Positions 33,601 through 42,954 are shown, numbered from the stretch's first letter. The stretch: 64,000 nucleotides of DNA from Marinimicrobium sp. C6131 (GCF_026153455.1 NZ_CP110629.1:744001-808000), one strand, 5' to 3'. Made by a program: numbers and translations. Notes: a model not told the origin generated them from the sequence alone.

Positions 33601-36236
33601 AATTGACCCGTCTGCGTCTCGACCAACTCAAGCAGTTCCGCCAGCCCCTGGAAATCCGCGATCTCACCGACGGCATCAACCTGTTCGTCGGCCCCAACGA
33701 GTCCGGCAAAAGCACCCTGGTGCGCGCCATCCGCGCCGCCTTTTTCGAGCGCTACAAATCCAATAGCGTGGATGACCTGCAGCCCTGGGGCGACACCTCC
33801 GCCACCCCGGAAATCGAACTGGAATTCGACTGGCAGGGCGAGCACTGGACGCTCAACAAACGTTTCCTCGGCAAAAAGCGCTGCGACCTCAAAGTCGGCA
33901 GCCAGCACTTCAGCGGCGAAGAGGCCGAAGAAAAACTGGCCGAGATGCTCGGCTATCAATTCCCTGGGCGCGGCGCCAGCAAAGCTGAACACTGGGGCAT
34001 CCCCGGCCTGTTGTGGGTGGAGCAGGGTGCGGTGCAGGACATTCAGGGGCCGGTCAACCACGCCGGCGAACACCTGCAGTCGGCATTGGGCCAGAGCCTG
34101 GGCGAAGTGGCCAGCAGCGGCGGCGACGAACTGATCGCCCGGGTGGAAAAAGCGCGCGCCGAACTGCTGACCACCACCGGCAAGGAAACCAAAGACTACA
34201 AAAAAGTGCAGGAGGACTACCGGCAAAGCCAGGAACGCCTCGAGGCCCTGAATCAGTCCGTCGAACAGTACCGCCAACAGGTGGATCAGCTCGGCGTATT
34301 GATCGAACAGAAACAGACCATTGACGCCGCCCGCCCCTGGGAAGAACAAAACCGAAAGGCCGACGCCGCAAAACGCCAACTGAGCGAAGTTCAGCGCTGG
34401 CAGAGCGAACAGCGACAGGACGAGCAGGCTCTGGACAGCTGCCGTCAAAGCCAGGCGGTGTATCGCCAGCAACTGCAAGACTTTGAAAACCAGCAGCACC
34501 AACTGACCCAACGCGCCGAGGACAAAGCCAGGGCCGAAGCGCAACTGCAGGAATGCCGCGACCGCCGGCCCCAACTGGAAAAACGCCGTGCCGACGCCGA
34601 GCAAGCCTACGAGCGGGCCCGGAGCCGGCGCGAGCAAGCCCGCGATCAGGCGGCGCGAGCCCGGCTGCAACAACAGATTGATGAGCTGGCCGAACGCCAA
34701 CGCCAACAGGCGGACGCTCTCAAACAGGCCACCGAACTGCAAGAAACCTTGAAAGGGCTGCACGCACAACAGCCCGCCAAAGACATCGACCCGGCCGCGC
34801 TGGCCCAACTGAAACGCACCGAGCAGGCGCTGGCGGAACTGGTGATCCGCCAGAAAGCCCTCGCGACCCGGTTGAACTACGAGCTGGAGCCGGAAAAATC
34901 CATCACCGTCGGCGACGACACCGTCACCGGCCAGGGAGAAACCCTTCTGGTGGAAGCGACAGACCTGCGCATCCCCGGCGTCGGCCGCTTGCGCATCCAG
35001 CCCGGCGGCACCGACGTGGCGGACCTGCAGCGTCAGCAGGAAGCCCTGCAGGCCGAGCAAAGCAGCCTGCTACGCCGCCTCGGCGTCGCCACCTTGGAAG
35101 AGGGCGAGCAGCGCGCCGCTGAAAGCCAGCGGCTGGCCCAGGCCATCGAGCGCGATCAGGCGCGGCTGGATATCCTCGCCCCCAAAGGCGTCGACACGTT
35201 ACGCACGACGGCCGAGCAGGACAGCGCCCGGCTGGACGCACTGCGCGCGCAGCTGAAGCAATTGCCCGAGGTGCAAGCGGACATAATCTCGGAAGAAAAC
35301 GCCGAAGCGGACCTGGAAGCGGCCCGCGCCGAACTCAAGCGAGCCGAGGACGCGCTCAACCAACACCAACAGCAACAGGGCTTGGCAGAGCAGGCCAGCA
35401 CCAACGCCAATGCCGAATGGGACAAACTCAACGCTGAACTACAAGCGCCGGAGCGCAAAGCGCGCGAAGAACGTGCCAATCAAGAACTGACCGAACTCAA
35501 AGCCCGGGAGCATCAGCTCACCACCGCCATCGACGCCCGGCAAAAGCAGATTGATGACGCGCAGCCCGACGTGCTTGAACAGGACATCGAACGCTTTACA
35601 AGGTCCGCGAATGCAATGGAAACCCAGGCGCGAGAGCGGGCGCAAAACATACGCGACCTTCAAGTCCGCCTGGAAGAGCAGGGCGCCCAGGGCCTGGAAG
35701 AAAAGCGCGATGAAGAAGCACAGATCAACCAACGCCTGGCCCAGCGCCGGGACGAACTGACCCGACGCGCCCAGGCGCTGGACCTGCTGCTCAACCTGCT
35801 CAAAGACAAACGCCAGGCCCTGACCCGTCAGTTGCAGGCGCCCCTGCAGAAACACCTGAACCACTACCTGAAATTGCTGTTCCCCCAGGCCCACTTGAGT
35901 GTGGACGAAAACCTCATGCCCACCACCCTGACCCGCCCCCTGGGCACGGGAGAAGAGCAGGGCGACCTGCCGTCCCTAAGCTACGGCGCCCGGGAACAGA
36001 TGGGTCTGATCAGTCGCCTCGCCTACGCCGACCTGCTGCGCGAAGCCGGCAAACCCACACTCATCATCCTGGACGACGCCCTGGTCCACAGCGACGCCCA
36101 GCGCCTGGACCAGATGAAACGCATCCTGTTCGACGCCGCCCGCCGACACCAGGTGCTACTGTTTTCCTGCCATCCGGAGAATTGGAGGGACTTGGGGGCC
36201 ACGCCGAGGGATTTGCAGGCTTTAAATTTGGGTTAG
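33597..36236 (+). CDS. Rad50/SbcC-like AAA ATPase (YhaN type)
   Basis: An 879-residue ATPase with Walker A GPNESGKST at residues 32-40, two long coiled-coil arms rich in Gln, Ala and Glu (about 200-390 and 490-750), an ABC-like signature region LSYGAREQMGLISRL and Walker B LIILDDALVHSD near residue 825. The central region between the coils (LEPEKSITVGDDTV) is a beta-type insert instead of a CxxC zinc hook, typical of YhaN-like proteins. It works with the preceding nuclease. Core-like GC content ends with this gene; the following DNA is visibly richer in A and T. Confidence 0.87.
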   Translation: MKLTRLRLDQLKQFRQPLEIRDLTDGINLFVGPNESGKSTLVRAIRAAFFERYKSNSVDDLQPWGDTSATPEIELEFDWQGEHWTLNKRFLGKKRCDLKVGSQHFSGEEAEEKLAEMLGYQFPGRGASKAEHWGIPGLLWVEQGAVQDIQGPVNHAGEHLQSALGQSLGEVASSGGDELIARVEKARAELLTTTGKETKDYKKVQEDYRQSQERLEALNQSVEQYRQQVDQLGVLIEQKQTIDAARPWEEQNRKADAAKRQLSEVQRWQSEQRQDEQALDSCRQSQAVYRQQLQDFENQQHQLTQRAEDKARAEAQLQECRDRRPQLEKRRADAEQAYERARSRREQARDQAARARLQQQIDELAERQRQQADALKQATELQETLKGLHAQQPAKDIDPAALAQLKRTEQALAELVIRQKALATRLNYELEPEKSITVGDDTVTGQGETLLVEATDLRIPGVGRLRIQPGGTDVADLQRQQEALQAEQSSLLRRLGVATLEEGEQRAAESQRLAQAIERDQARLDILAPKGVDTLRTTAEQDSARLDALRAQLKQLPEVQADIISEENAEADLEAARAELKRAEDALNQHQQQQGLAEQASTNANAEWDKLNAELQAPERKAREERANQELTELKAREHQLTTAIDARQKQIDDAQPDVLEQDIERFTRSANAMETQARERAQNIRDLQVRLEEQGAQGLEEKRDEEAQINQRLAQRRDELTRRAQALDLLLNLLKDKRQALTRQLQAPLQKHLNHYLKLLFPQAHLSVDENLMPTTLTRPLGTGEEQGDLPSLSYGAREQMGLISRLAYADLLREAGKPTLIILDDALVHSDAQRLDQMKRILFDAARRHQVLLFSCHPENWRDLGATPRDLQALNLG

Positions 36237-36461
36237 TCGAGCGTAAAACGTTCTCTAATCAGCAGTTAGCTGGCTATATGGGCAGCATGTTTTCGCCAAG
36301 CAGTCTACACGAGGAAATTTTTCGAATTTTGTGCTACCTTTTCTACGCTGATACGTTCTACGTCACGAATTACGCGGCCTATGGGGCATGATAGGAAAAT
36401 AGCTAAATGTGAAATGCGGACGCTTTCTATCTAACAATACTGTTATGTGTATGGAGAAATA

Positions 36462-37031
36462 GTGCTTAAATTTACTGCCGGGATAATTTTGGGGATTGCA
36501 GTTGGGGTATCCGGCGTATATGTATATTACTGCCTAAGTTTTGAGTTTGATCTTAGTCATGCAACAAATATTATAATTGCTGCTGCTACTCTCTTCGCGG
36601 TTTCGATACACTTCGATGCTCAGAGGACAGCGAATAAGAATCGGATTTGGGACACGAACAAGGAAATGTTATTAGATCTTATTCATTCACTATCGAAAGC
36701 AATGAATGCAACCGATCTCGAAATTGAATACGAGCTAAAGCATCAAGCAGGTCAGAGCTCCGCTGAGGAGATTGAAGGACAAGCAGCAAGTTTTGATGAT
36801 TTAGACAGAAAGATTGACTACGTTCTAAGCGTGTACAGTCCATTAATGGAGTCTAATTTGGTTGTGGATATAAAAACGTTCAAATCTGAAAGTGACGAAA
36901 TTACCCGAAAAGCGCTTAAAGACGAAGTAAGTAACTTAGAGGCTTACGAGGAAATGCTTGGTAAATATGAAGCATTGTATGGGAAGCTAGTAAAATTCGT
37001 TGGAAGAATCAGTGGAATCAAATACACTTAA
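36462..37031 (+). CDS. Small membrane protein with coiled-coil, next to Argonaute system
   Basis: The GTG at 36462 with GGAG five bases upstream gives 189 residues; a GTG at 36447 is less well placed. Two hydrophobic segments (KFTAGIILGIAVGVSGVYVYYC, and HATNIIIAAATLFAVSI around residues 33-50) are followed by a long charged helical region (residues 55-185). I do not recognise a family. The gene and its flanks are AT-rich compared with the core genes. It ends 114 bases before the Argonaute gene in the same direction, with a GCGGCTCG/CGAGCCGC hairpin between them (37064-37084). It could be part of that defence locus or an unrelated cargo gene. The 225 bases before it show no gene. Confidence 0.6.
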   Translation: MLKFTAGIILGIAVGVSGVYVYYCLSFEFDLSHATNIIIAAATLFAVSIHFDAQRTANKNRIWDTNKEMLLDLIHSLSKAMNATDLEIEYELKHQAGQSSAEEIEGQAASFDDLDRKIDYVLSVYSPLMESNLVVDIKTFKSESDEITRKALKDEVSNLEAYEEMLGKYEALYGKLVKFVGRISGIKYT

Positions 37032-37063
37032 TCAGGAATCAAGTGTGTTCCCTGCGGTCGCCG

Positions 37064-37084
37064 GCGGCTCGTTCTTCGAGCCGC
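37064..37084 (+). terminator. Hairpin between membrane protein and Argonaute genes
   Basis: An eight-base-pair perfect stem GCGGCTCG/CGAGCCGC with a TTCTT loop. The following bases (TTGTTACG) are only weakly T-rich, so it may be an inefficient terminator or an mRNA-processing structure separating the two genes. Confidence 0.4.
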
Positions 37085-37145
37085 TTGTTACGAGCGTTGT
37101 TCGCACAAGAGGGGCGCGAGCATCGAACAAAGAAAGGATAGAGTT

Positions 37146-39338
37146 TTGTCAGTCTTCCTGAATGCATTTCCACTCAGAATCCCCGATGCGGAGCTGAAGG
37201 CTCTCCAGATTCCCTATAACAAGGAGACTCTGGATAGCCTTCGCGCGCAATACGGATTAACGCACTTTTTTCGTCGCCAAGGCGATAAAATCCTGATCTT
37301 TTCGGGGGATGGAGTATATCCCGTACCCGGGGCGCCACGCACGATCACGTTAAAGGATAATTTCAGTATATTCTGCTCGCTGGTAAAGGATGGTCTGACT
37401 AAACATCTCGCAGGTTTGGGCCGGAATCCCTTCGGCTTTACGCCCATCGTGCTGGTGAGCGCAAAGCCGGAAGACAATCTTCTGGTTCCGATTCTCGGCG
37501 ATGCTTACCCGTTTAAAATTTGTGCTAAGTACACAATCGAGACGCGCATCGTTAAGGGCCATCCGCACCTTGTTATTGACTGCACAACGCGTCGGGTGCT
37601 CAAAGAGAACTGTCTGTACTTCCTGAGCGCCGGGTTCGATCTTGTTGGGCGCTATGTTGTTGCTGAACAAGACGACGGATACCGAAAGCTTCTGGGGTCA
37701 GTGAGAGAATGTAACGGTGAAGTAATATCGGTTAAACGGCCTGACGAGCAGGTAGTGCAAGTTAATGCGAAAGATGTATATCTTGAGGCCAGCCGAGTTA
37801 ACTTCGACGATTACATCCTGCATACGCATGGCGGACGAAAGGACGCCATCCTGGAACGCATCCGGAAAGCTGTCTCCACATTCAATGGCGGCAAGAACAA
37901 GAAGGCCCGCATCGGCGCACTTAAAAATTACATTCAGTCGAGAGCCATTCCGCTGATCGATGCGACGCCCATTGAAGTGAAAGACTCACCGGATATTGAG
38001 AGCCAGTGCGGGCAGATTCAAAAGGCAGTTTTTGTCTTCAACGACAACGGTGAGGCCACTTGGGCTGAGAAGGGGCTCACTCAGTACGGTCCATATACGA
38101 AGCGAACGTTCGACAGGAACGACCCATCGGTCTGCGTGATCTGCGCACAGCATGACAAGGGCCGTGTCGAACAGTTTGTACGGAAGTTCCTGAAAGGTAT
38201 TTCGCGAAGCAAGTATTTCAGCAGTGGCCTTGAAGGAAAGTTCTCGCTTGGGACCAGTCGCGTTGAAGTATTCACGACCTCCAACGACAGTGTGGACGCA
38301 TACAAGAGCGCCATTGAGGCCGCGATCCGAAAGAAATCCGATGAGAGTGGGCGTTGGGATCTGGCACTCGTTCAGGTCCGGCAGTCCTTCAAGAAGCTCA
38401 GTGTCACGGAAAATCCTTACTATATCGGGAAAAGCCTCTTTTTCTTGCATCAGGTTCCTGTTCAGGATTTCACGATAGAACTTTTGGAGCAATCTGATTA
38501 CTCACTCGGATACTCGCTTAACAATATGGCGTTGGCCTGCTACGCGAAGATGGGTGGCGTTCCGTGGCTTCTAAAATCCTCCCCGACCCTTTCCCACGAA
38601 CTTGTAATCGGGATCGGCAGCGCGAATATCGGACAGGAGCGTGGCGCTGAAAACCAACGAATCATGGGAATTACCACCGTTTTCTCTGGGGATGGCAGTT
38701 ATATTGTCTCGAATACTTCGAAGGCAGTTGTCACGGAAGCCTACTGCGAGGCGTTGACTTCGGTTCTCGGTGAAACCATTGAAAAAATTCAGAAGAGGAT
38801 GAACTGGCAAAAAGGAGACACGATCCGCTTGGTCTTCCATGCGCAGGTTAAGAAGTTCAACAAGGAAGAAATTTCCGCCGTTCGGACTATCGTAGATAGG
38901 TACCGGGAATATCAGGTCGAGTATGCGTTCCTGAAGATTTCAGAGAACCACGGCTTGCATATGTTTGACTCCTCTACGGCCGGAGAGCAGAAGGGTAAGC
39001 TCGCGCCGCAGCGAGGAAAGACGTTCAAACTTTCCAAACATGAAATGCTCGTTTACTTGATCGGTCAGCGAGAATTACGTAATGACACGGACGGTCACCC
39101 ACGCGGCCTTATTGTTGATGTACACAGGGATTCGACATTCAGGGACATCAAATATTTGAGTACACAACTTCATAGCTTTGCCTCACACTCTTGGCGCAGT
39201 TACTTCCCCAATCCTCTTCCTGTGACAATCAGCTATTCCGATCTGATCGCTCGAAATCTTGGTTGGCTGAACCAGATCCCTGGCTGGAGCGACTCTGTGA
39301 TGATCGGAAAAATTGGGCAGTCCCAATGGTTCCTGTAG
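37146..39338 (+). CDS. Prokaryotic Argonaute, long type, catalytically inactive
   Basis: A 730-residue protein with the pAgo N-terminus (FLNAFPLRI), a middle region of PAZ-like size (about 180-290), a MID domain and a PIWI domain (about 475-730). The MID 5'-phosphate pocket is intact: Y425, K429, Q440 and K468 in the Y-K-Q-K order and spacing. PIWI landmarks are PWLLKSS, ELVIGIGSANI, RLVFHAQVKKFNKEE and YSDLIARNLGWL, ending in a C-terminal leucine. The catalytic tetrad is lost: G491 replaces the first aspartate and H565-A-Q567 replaces HRD. It should bind a guide and target without cutting. It starts at TTG behind AAGGA and overlaps the nuclease gene by 13 bases, which implies guide-directed sensing coupled to a nuclease effector (long-B pAgo-type defence). 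Confidence 0.88.
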   Translation: MSVFLNAFPLRIPDAELKALQIPYNKETLDSLRAQYGLTHFFRRQGDKILIFSGDGVYPVPGAPRTITLKDNFSIFCSLVKDGLTKHLAGLGRNPFGFTPIVLVSAKPEDNLLVPILGDAYPFKICAKYTIETRIVKGHPHLVIDCTTRRVLKENCLYFLSAGFDLVGRYVVAEQDDGYRKLLGSVRECNGEVISVKRPDEQVVQVNAKDVYLEASRVNFDDYILHTHGGRKDAILERIRKAVSTFNGGKNKKARIGALKNYIQSRAIPLIDATPIEVKDSPDIESQCGQIQKAVFVFNDNGEATWAEKGLTQYGPYTKRTFDRNDPSVCVICAQHDKGRVEQFVRKFLKGISRSKYFSSGLEGKFSLGTSRVEVFTTSNDSVDAYKSAIEAAIRKKSDESGRWDLALVQVRQSFKKLSVTENPYYIGKSLFFLHQVPVQDFTIELLEQSDYSLGYSLNNMALACYAKMGGVPWLLKSSPTLSHELVIGIGSANIGQERGAENQRIMGITTVFSGDGSYIVSNTSKAVVTEAYCEALTSVLGETIEKIQKRMNWQKGDTIRLVFHAQVKKFNKEEISAVRTIVDRYREYQVEYAFLKISENHGLHMFDSSTAGEQKGKLAPQRGKTFKLSKHEMLVYLIGQRELRNDTDGHPRGLIVDVHRDSTFRDIKYLSTQLHSFASHSWRSYFPNPLPVTISYSDLIARNLGWLNQIPGWSDSVMIGKIGQSQWFL

Positions 39339-40486
39339 CGAAGGAGAATGCCTACCAACTTCGTGATTACCTTTTTAGTAAGGTGATTGAAGGTGCGCAC
39401 AACGACCCTTTTAAATCTTGTTTTCTACATTTCTTGGGGTTGTCGATGTACGGTGCGCCTTCTTTCGACTTTTCGGTGCTTCCTTTGTATCAGCGGTGCG
39501 CGATTGCGGGCCTCTGTATAGGGGAAGAGCACGTTTCAAGCCAGGACGTTTTGCGCCTGCTCGGGCAAGCCGCCAAGATCGACTCCACGCCACGACCTTG
39601 GGTATCTGATATATTCGGGGTTATGGCCGTGAAGTGGCTCGTTGCAAAAATGGACGATGCACGCATCGCCAAAGAGTTTGAGAGCTGGATATCAGGATTC
39701 CTTGCACAGCAGGTGAGCGGCGACAAACTCAATATCTTCGAGAAGGACATCGCGGAGTATGTTCGTAGCGGCGAATCCGCCAATTATACCAGCGCGTGTG
39801 TGCCGCTCTTCCTTCATTATAAGAAGATTCGAAGAATCAGCGATCATCAAGAGCGGCTATCCCTCATTGACCTTTTTATGGGGGAGTTTCGGGCGCAAGC
39901 GCATAGAGATGCTCCGACAGCTTTTCTGAGTTTGATGATCTACGTTTTTGATCAGGTCAATCAGGATGTTGCCGTGGTGCCGCCCAAAGGCTGGAGCCTC
40001 GGTGACCTTCTGGGGTTTCTTGACCATATTCCCGTCGGCCTAAAGCGGTGGACATGGGAGGATGTTGGTCGGACAAAGGGCGCCGAGCCGGTTAAGTGGC
40101 CTGTTATGAACGAATACCACGTCCAGAACCTTCTCTATGTGTTACTCGCTCCAATTTTTAACGACATCGCCGACGAAGTGAATCTTCAGCCTGTAGGGCA
40201 GAAAAATCCGCGCGTTGATCTCTATCTGCCGTCGCTGCATACGATCATCGAAGTCAAGTACCGTAAGAGTGTGAAGAAGTCTTTTCCGGCGCTTATTGGA
40301 GAGATAGCCGAAGATGCGTCACTCTATCGTGCCGATGCCAGATACAAGGATTCACTGATTGTCACCTTCCTGTGGGATTGTACGCGTGCGACACAGGAAC
40401 ATGCAAAGTTTAAGGAAGGTGTTTTGAGGATCGATGGGATCAACGGCTGTGTTGTAGTTAGTGCGCCATCAACAATAGATAATTGA
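39326..40486 (+). CDS. Argonaute-associated PD-(D/E)XK nuclease (DpnII/MboI-like C-terminus)
   Basis: The ATG at 39326, 13 bases inside the Argonaute gene, gives 386 residues; upstream in-frame codons lie within the Argonaute reading frame. Residues 1-250 are helical and unrecognised. Residues 255-380 form a PD-(D/E)XK nuclease core: E263 in NEYHVQNLLYVLL, D298 in PRVDLYLP and E309-V-K311 in IIEVKYRK, in the style of DpnII/MboI-type restriction domains. Translational coupling to an inactive Argonaute suggests it is the effector that degrades DNA when the Argonaute recognises invader nucleic acid. Long-B pAgos with nuclease partners are known; whether this N-terminal domain is already described cannot be told here. 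Confidence 0.82.
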   Translation: MVPVAKENAYQLRDYLFSKVIEGAHNDPFKSCFLHFLGLSMYGAPSFDFSVLPLYQRCAIAGLCIGEEHVSSQDVLRLLGQAAKIDSTPRPWVSDIFGVMAVKWLVAKMDDARIAKEFESWISGFLAQQVSGDKLNIFEKDIAEYVRSGESANYTSACVPLFLHYKKIRRISDHQERLSLIDLFMGEFRAQAHRDAPTAFLSLMIYVFDQVNQDVAVVPPKGWSLGDLLGFLDHIPVGLKRWTWEDVGRTKGAEPVKWPVMNEYHVQNLLYVLLAPIFNDIADEVNLQPVGQKNPRVDLYLPSLHTIIEVKYRKSVKKSFPALIGEIAEDASLYRADARYKDSLIVTFLWDCTRATQEHAKFKEGVLRIDGINGCVVVSAPSTIDN

Positions 40487-40829
40487 TCGCATGATTAGAT
40501 TTAGAAATGCAATTGGAGCTGGATTTAAAACTGTTAGTAGAGGTTTTTGTCGAAAGAATAAGTATGTTAACGCGCGTCTAACAAGACTCCTTTGGCGAGC
40601 AATCATTACACCGATTGGGACTTCCCCAATAAAGTAGACGCCAATCACAACGAAGGGGTCGGCGTAAGATGGCCGTGTTACCGACAATTGGTAGATGCCT
40701 TCTATAGTTATATAAACCACTACGGAGGTGTTCGAAATGGCGCTTAAAGGCAATCCGTTTTGAGCTCTCTAGAGCTGTACTTCCTCATTTTCGTTGGTTG
40801 TTGGGCCAGTAATAAAAGAGATGAAAATT
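40487..40829. other. Gene-free AT-rich spacer after the Argonaute operon
   Basis: No convincing gene is seen in these 343 bases; a 94-codon minus-strand frame lacks family features and a ribosome site. The spacer holds ATTGGG-acttc-CCCAAT near 40617, an eight-codon frame with strong GGAGGTG (40737-40763), and a small palindrome AGCTCT-ct-AGAGCT just after it (about 40764-40777). Confidence 0.5.
40737..40763 (+). other. Eight-codon mini-ORF with strong ribosome site
   Basis: GGAGGTG at 40724-40730, six bases, then ATG and the codons for MALKGNPF and a TGA stop, followed at once by an inverted repeat. It could be a leader peptide, or the first codons of a gene whose body was lost by deletion. 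Confidence 0.3.
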
Positions 40830-42383
40830 ATGAACCGATTGACGATTGGACTGACGGTGTTAGCTGTCGCGGGATGTGGGGTAAGCGGCTTTTCCGGTGG
40901 CGACGCCACGGCGGCCAACAATGCCTGCTCGGCATTGACGGGGCTTGAAATAGCGAACACCAAAATCACCAGCGCAGAGGAAAAACCGGCCGGTTCATTC
41001 AGTTTCGGCGACGGCCCCGCCAGCACGACGGCGGAGTTACCCGACCACTGTTATGTCGAAGGCATCAGCGATGAGCGTCAGGGTGCGGACGGTAAGACTT
41101 ATGGCCTCGGTTTCGCGCTGGCCATGCCGGTGGATTGGAACGGCCGCTTCCTGTTTCAGGGCGGCGGCGGGCTGAATGGCACTGTGCACCCGCCGCTTGG
41201 CGGCAATGCCGCTGGCGACACGCCGGCTTTGGCGCGCGGTTTTGCGGTGATCTCCACCGATGGCGGACACAAAGGGGAGGGCGGTTTCGATGCGTCCTTC
41301 ATGGCCGATCAGCAGGCCGCGCTCGATTTTGCCGGGCAATCGGTGGCCAAGGTGACCGAGCTGGGCAAGGAGATTGTGACGGCTTATTACGGGCAGGCGG
41401 CGCATCATACCTATATCTCCGGCTGCTCGACCGGTGGGCGCGAGAGCATGCTGGCCGCGCAGCGCTATCCCATGCTGTTCGACGGCGCCGTGGTCGGCGC
41501 GCCGGCCATGCGCACGGGTAACTCGAATTTCGCCCTGCGCAAGGCGGTAGTGGCCTTTAATGAGATAGCGCCCCGTGACGACGAGGGCAATCCGCAAGTT
41601 GGCCGCGCCTTTTCTCCGGAAGAACGCCGGGCGGTGCACGACGGGCTTCTGGCGCAATGCGACGGTCTGGATGGCATTGAGGACGGTGTGGTCGCCAATG
41701 TCCGTGGCTGTGACTTCGACCCCAACCAGCTCGTCTGCGAGGAAGAGGGAGGCGATTCGTGTATCTCCCAGGCGCAGGCGGACGCGCTCGACAAGGCCTT
41801 CGCGCCGCTCGTCAACAGTGCCGGCTACGAGATCTATCCCGCCTTTCCCGTCGATACCGGCATGATCGAGGGGCACATGACCTATATTCCGGGTGAGAAT
41901 TTCTTCTCCCCCGGCGCCAGCGCCGACCAGACCGAGATCGATATCGATGCCGAAGATGCAGAGTTGCGCGATGATCCGATGCAAGGGCGCACCGACAGCT
42001 ACGGCTGGACCAACTTTTCCACCTTCCTTGATCGCGGTGGAAAGATCCTGTTCTACCACGGTGTCAGCGACGCCTGGTTCTCGGCCTATGACACCCTCGG
42101 GTTCTATCAGCGCGCAGCCGAAGCCAACGAAGGCTGGAGCGATGCCAGCCGGTACTACCACGTACCCGGCATGGGCCATTGCGCCGGAGGGGCCAATACC
42201 TACGATTCCTTTGATCTGCTGGGCGCGGTCGTCGACTGGGTGGAAAACGGCGAAGCGCCGGAGGGTGTCATCGCCTCCCGCGAAAACCCGGAACCCGCCA
42301 GCCGCAAGCTCTGCGCCTATCCGGAGCACCCGCACTATATTGGTGGTGATGAGGCCTCTGCCGATAGTTATGAGTGTCGGTAG
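40830..42383 (+). CDS. Tannase/feruloyl esterase family lipoprotein
   Basis: The ATG at 40830 gives a 517-residue lipoprotein (MNRLTIGLTVLAVAGCG, lipobox VAGC); the ATG at 40821 has no room for its ribosome site. Tannase/feruloyl esterase motifs are clear: the nucleophile motif ISGCSTGGRESMLAAQRYP, the acid motif ILFYHGVSDAWFSAYDT and the histidine motif VPGMGHCAGG. Paired cysteines (CDFD, CEEE, CISQ) fit the family disulfide and calcium-binding lid. It would hydrolyse ester bonds of plant phenolics, presumably at the cell surface. It precedes a phospholipase A2-like gene by 13 bases and a TonB-dependent receptor with a two-component system. Confidence 0.87.
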   Translation: MNRLTIGLTVLAVAGCGVSGFSGGDATAANNACSALTGLEIANTKITSAEEKPAGSFSFGDGPASTTAELPDHCYVEGISDERQGADGKTYGLGFALAMPVDWNGRFLFQGGGGLNGTVHPPLGGNAAGDTPALARGFAVISTDGGHKGEGGFDASFMADQQAALDFAGQSVAKVTELGKEIVTAYYGQAAHHTYISGCSTGGRESMLAAQRYPMLFDGAVVGAPAMRTGNSNFALRKAVVAFNEIAPRDDEGNPQVGRAFSPEERRAVHDGLLAQCDGLDGIEDGVVANVRGCDFDPNQLVCEEEGGDSCISQAQADALDKAFAPLVNSAGYEIYPAFPVDTGMIEGHMTYIPGENFFSPGASADQTEIDIDAEDAELRDDPMQGRTDSYGWTNFSTFLDRGGKILFYHGVSDAWFSAYDTLGFYQRAAEANEGWSDASRYYHVPGMGHCAGGANTYDSFDLLGAVVDWVENGEAPEGVIASRENPEPASRKLCAYPEHPHYIGGDEASADSYECR

Positions 42384-42396
42384 AGAGCGACTGTTG

Positions 42397-42807
42397 ATGG
42401 TGATGAGAAGAGTTCTGGCAGCGCTACTGTTTCTTCCGCTTGGTGCCGTTGCCGGTGACCTTCAGCCTTTTGTAACCGATGGGTGCAGTTCCTTTCCGGA
42501 CGGCACAGTCCAGAATAACGAGCTATGGCTCTCATGCTGTGTCGCCCATGATTATGCCTACTGGAAAGGCGGCACCTATCGGGATCGTATTGACGCCGAC
42601 AACGAACTGAAGCGTTGCGTTGCCGACGCCGGTGAGCCAGAAATCGCAATGCTTATGCTGGCTGGGGTCAGGGTCGGTGGTACGCCATTTCTGCCTACCG
42701 GGTTTCGCTGGGGATTCGGTTGGCCGTTTCTGAGAGGCTATAAAGCGCTGACCGAGGACGAGCTGGACCAAATACGCGCACTGGAAGGCGAGGGTGATCC
42801 CTTGTAA
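42397..42807 (+). CDS. Secreted phospholipase A2-like protein
   Basis: A 136-residue protein with a signal peptide (MVMRRVLAALLFLPLGAVAG). It has the PLA2-type catalytic segment SCCVAHDYAYWKGG with H51-D52, plus a second aspartate D67 in DADNELKRCV. Bacterial members of this fold hydrolyse phospholipids or occur as toxins. No calcium-loop of the venom type is obvious. The gene lies 13 bases after the tannase-like gene, so it is likely on the same transcript. Cysteines C30, C47, C48 and C74 may form disulfides after export. Confidence 0.75.
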   Translation: MVMRRVLAALLFLPLGAVAGDLQPFVTDGCSSFPDGTVQNNELWLSCCVAHDYAYWKGGTYRDRIDADNELKRCVADAGEPEIAMLMLAGVRVGGTPFLPTGFRWGFGWPFLRGYKALTEDELDQIRALEGEGDPL

Positions 42808-42954
42808 CCCCTGACTGCTGGGTTTGCCCCTATTCGGAGCACTGCACCAGGCTCTGATGGAGCATTCACATTTCAGCGACGTTTTAGTCACATTGGTGCT
42901 GTTAACCTCCCAACGTTTCATACCAATTACGGTCGATTCTCGGAGGAATGGCAT

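Noticed and set aside
33492..35060. 522-codon minus-strand frame
   Set aside because: It is opposite the Rad50-like ATPase and owes its length to high GC codon bias; it has no family features.
36429..36449. Possible integron attC core (ATCTAAC ... GTTATGT)
   Set aside because: The second core breaks the GTTRRRY rule and the spacing is far too short for an attC site; no integrase is present.
39191..39325. Upstream in-frame extension of the nuclease gene
   Set aside because: These 45 codons lie inside the conserved end of the Argonaute frame and have no ribosome site; the ATG at 39326 is preferred.
40469..40753. 94-codon minus-strand frame in the spacer after the Argonaute operon
   Set aside because: It overlaps the nuclease 3' end, has no recognised family and no good ribosome site; a chance frame in AT-rich DNA is more likely.
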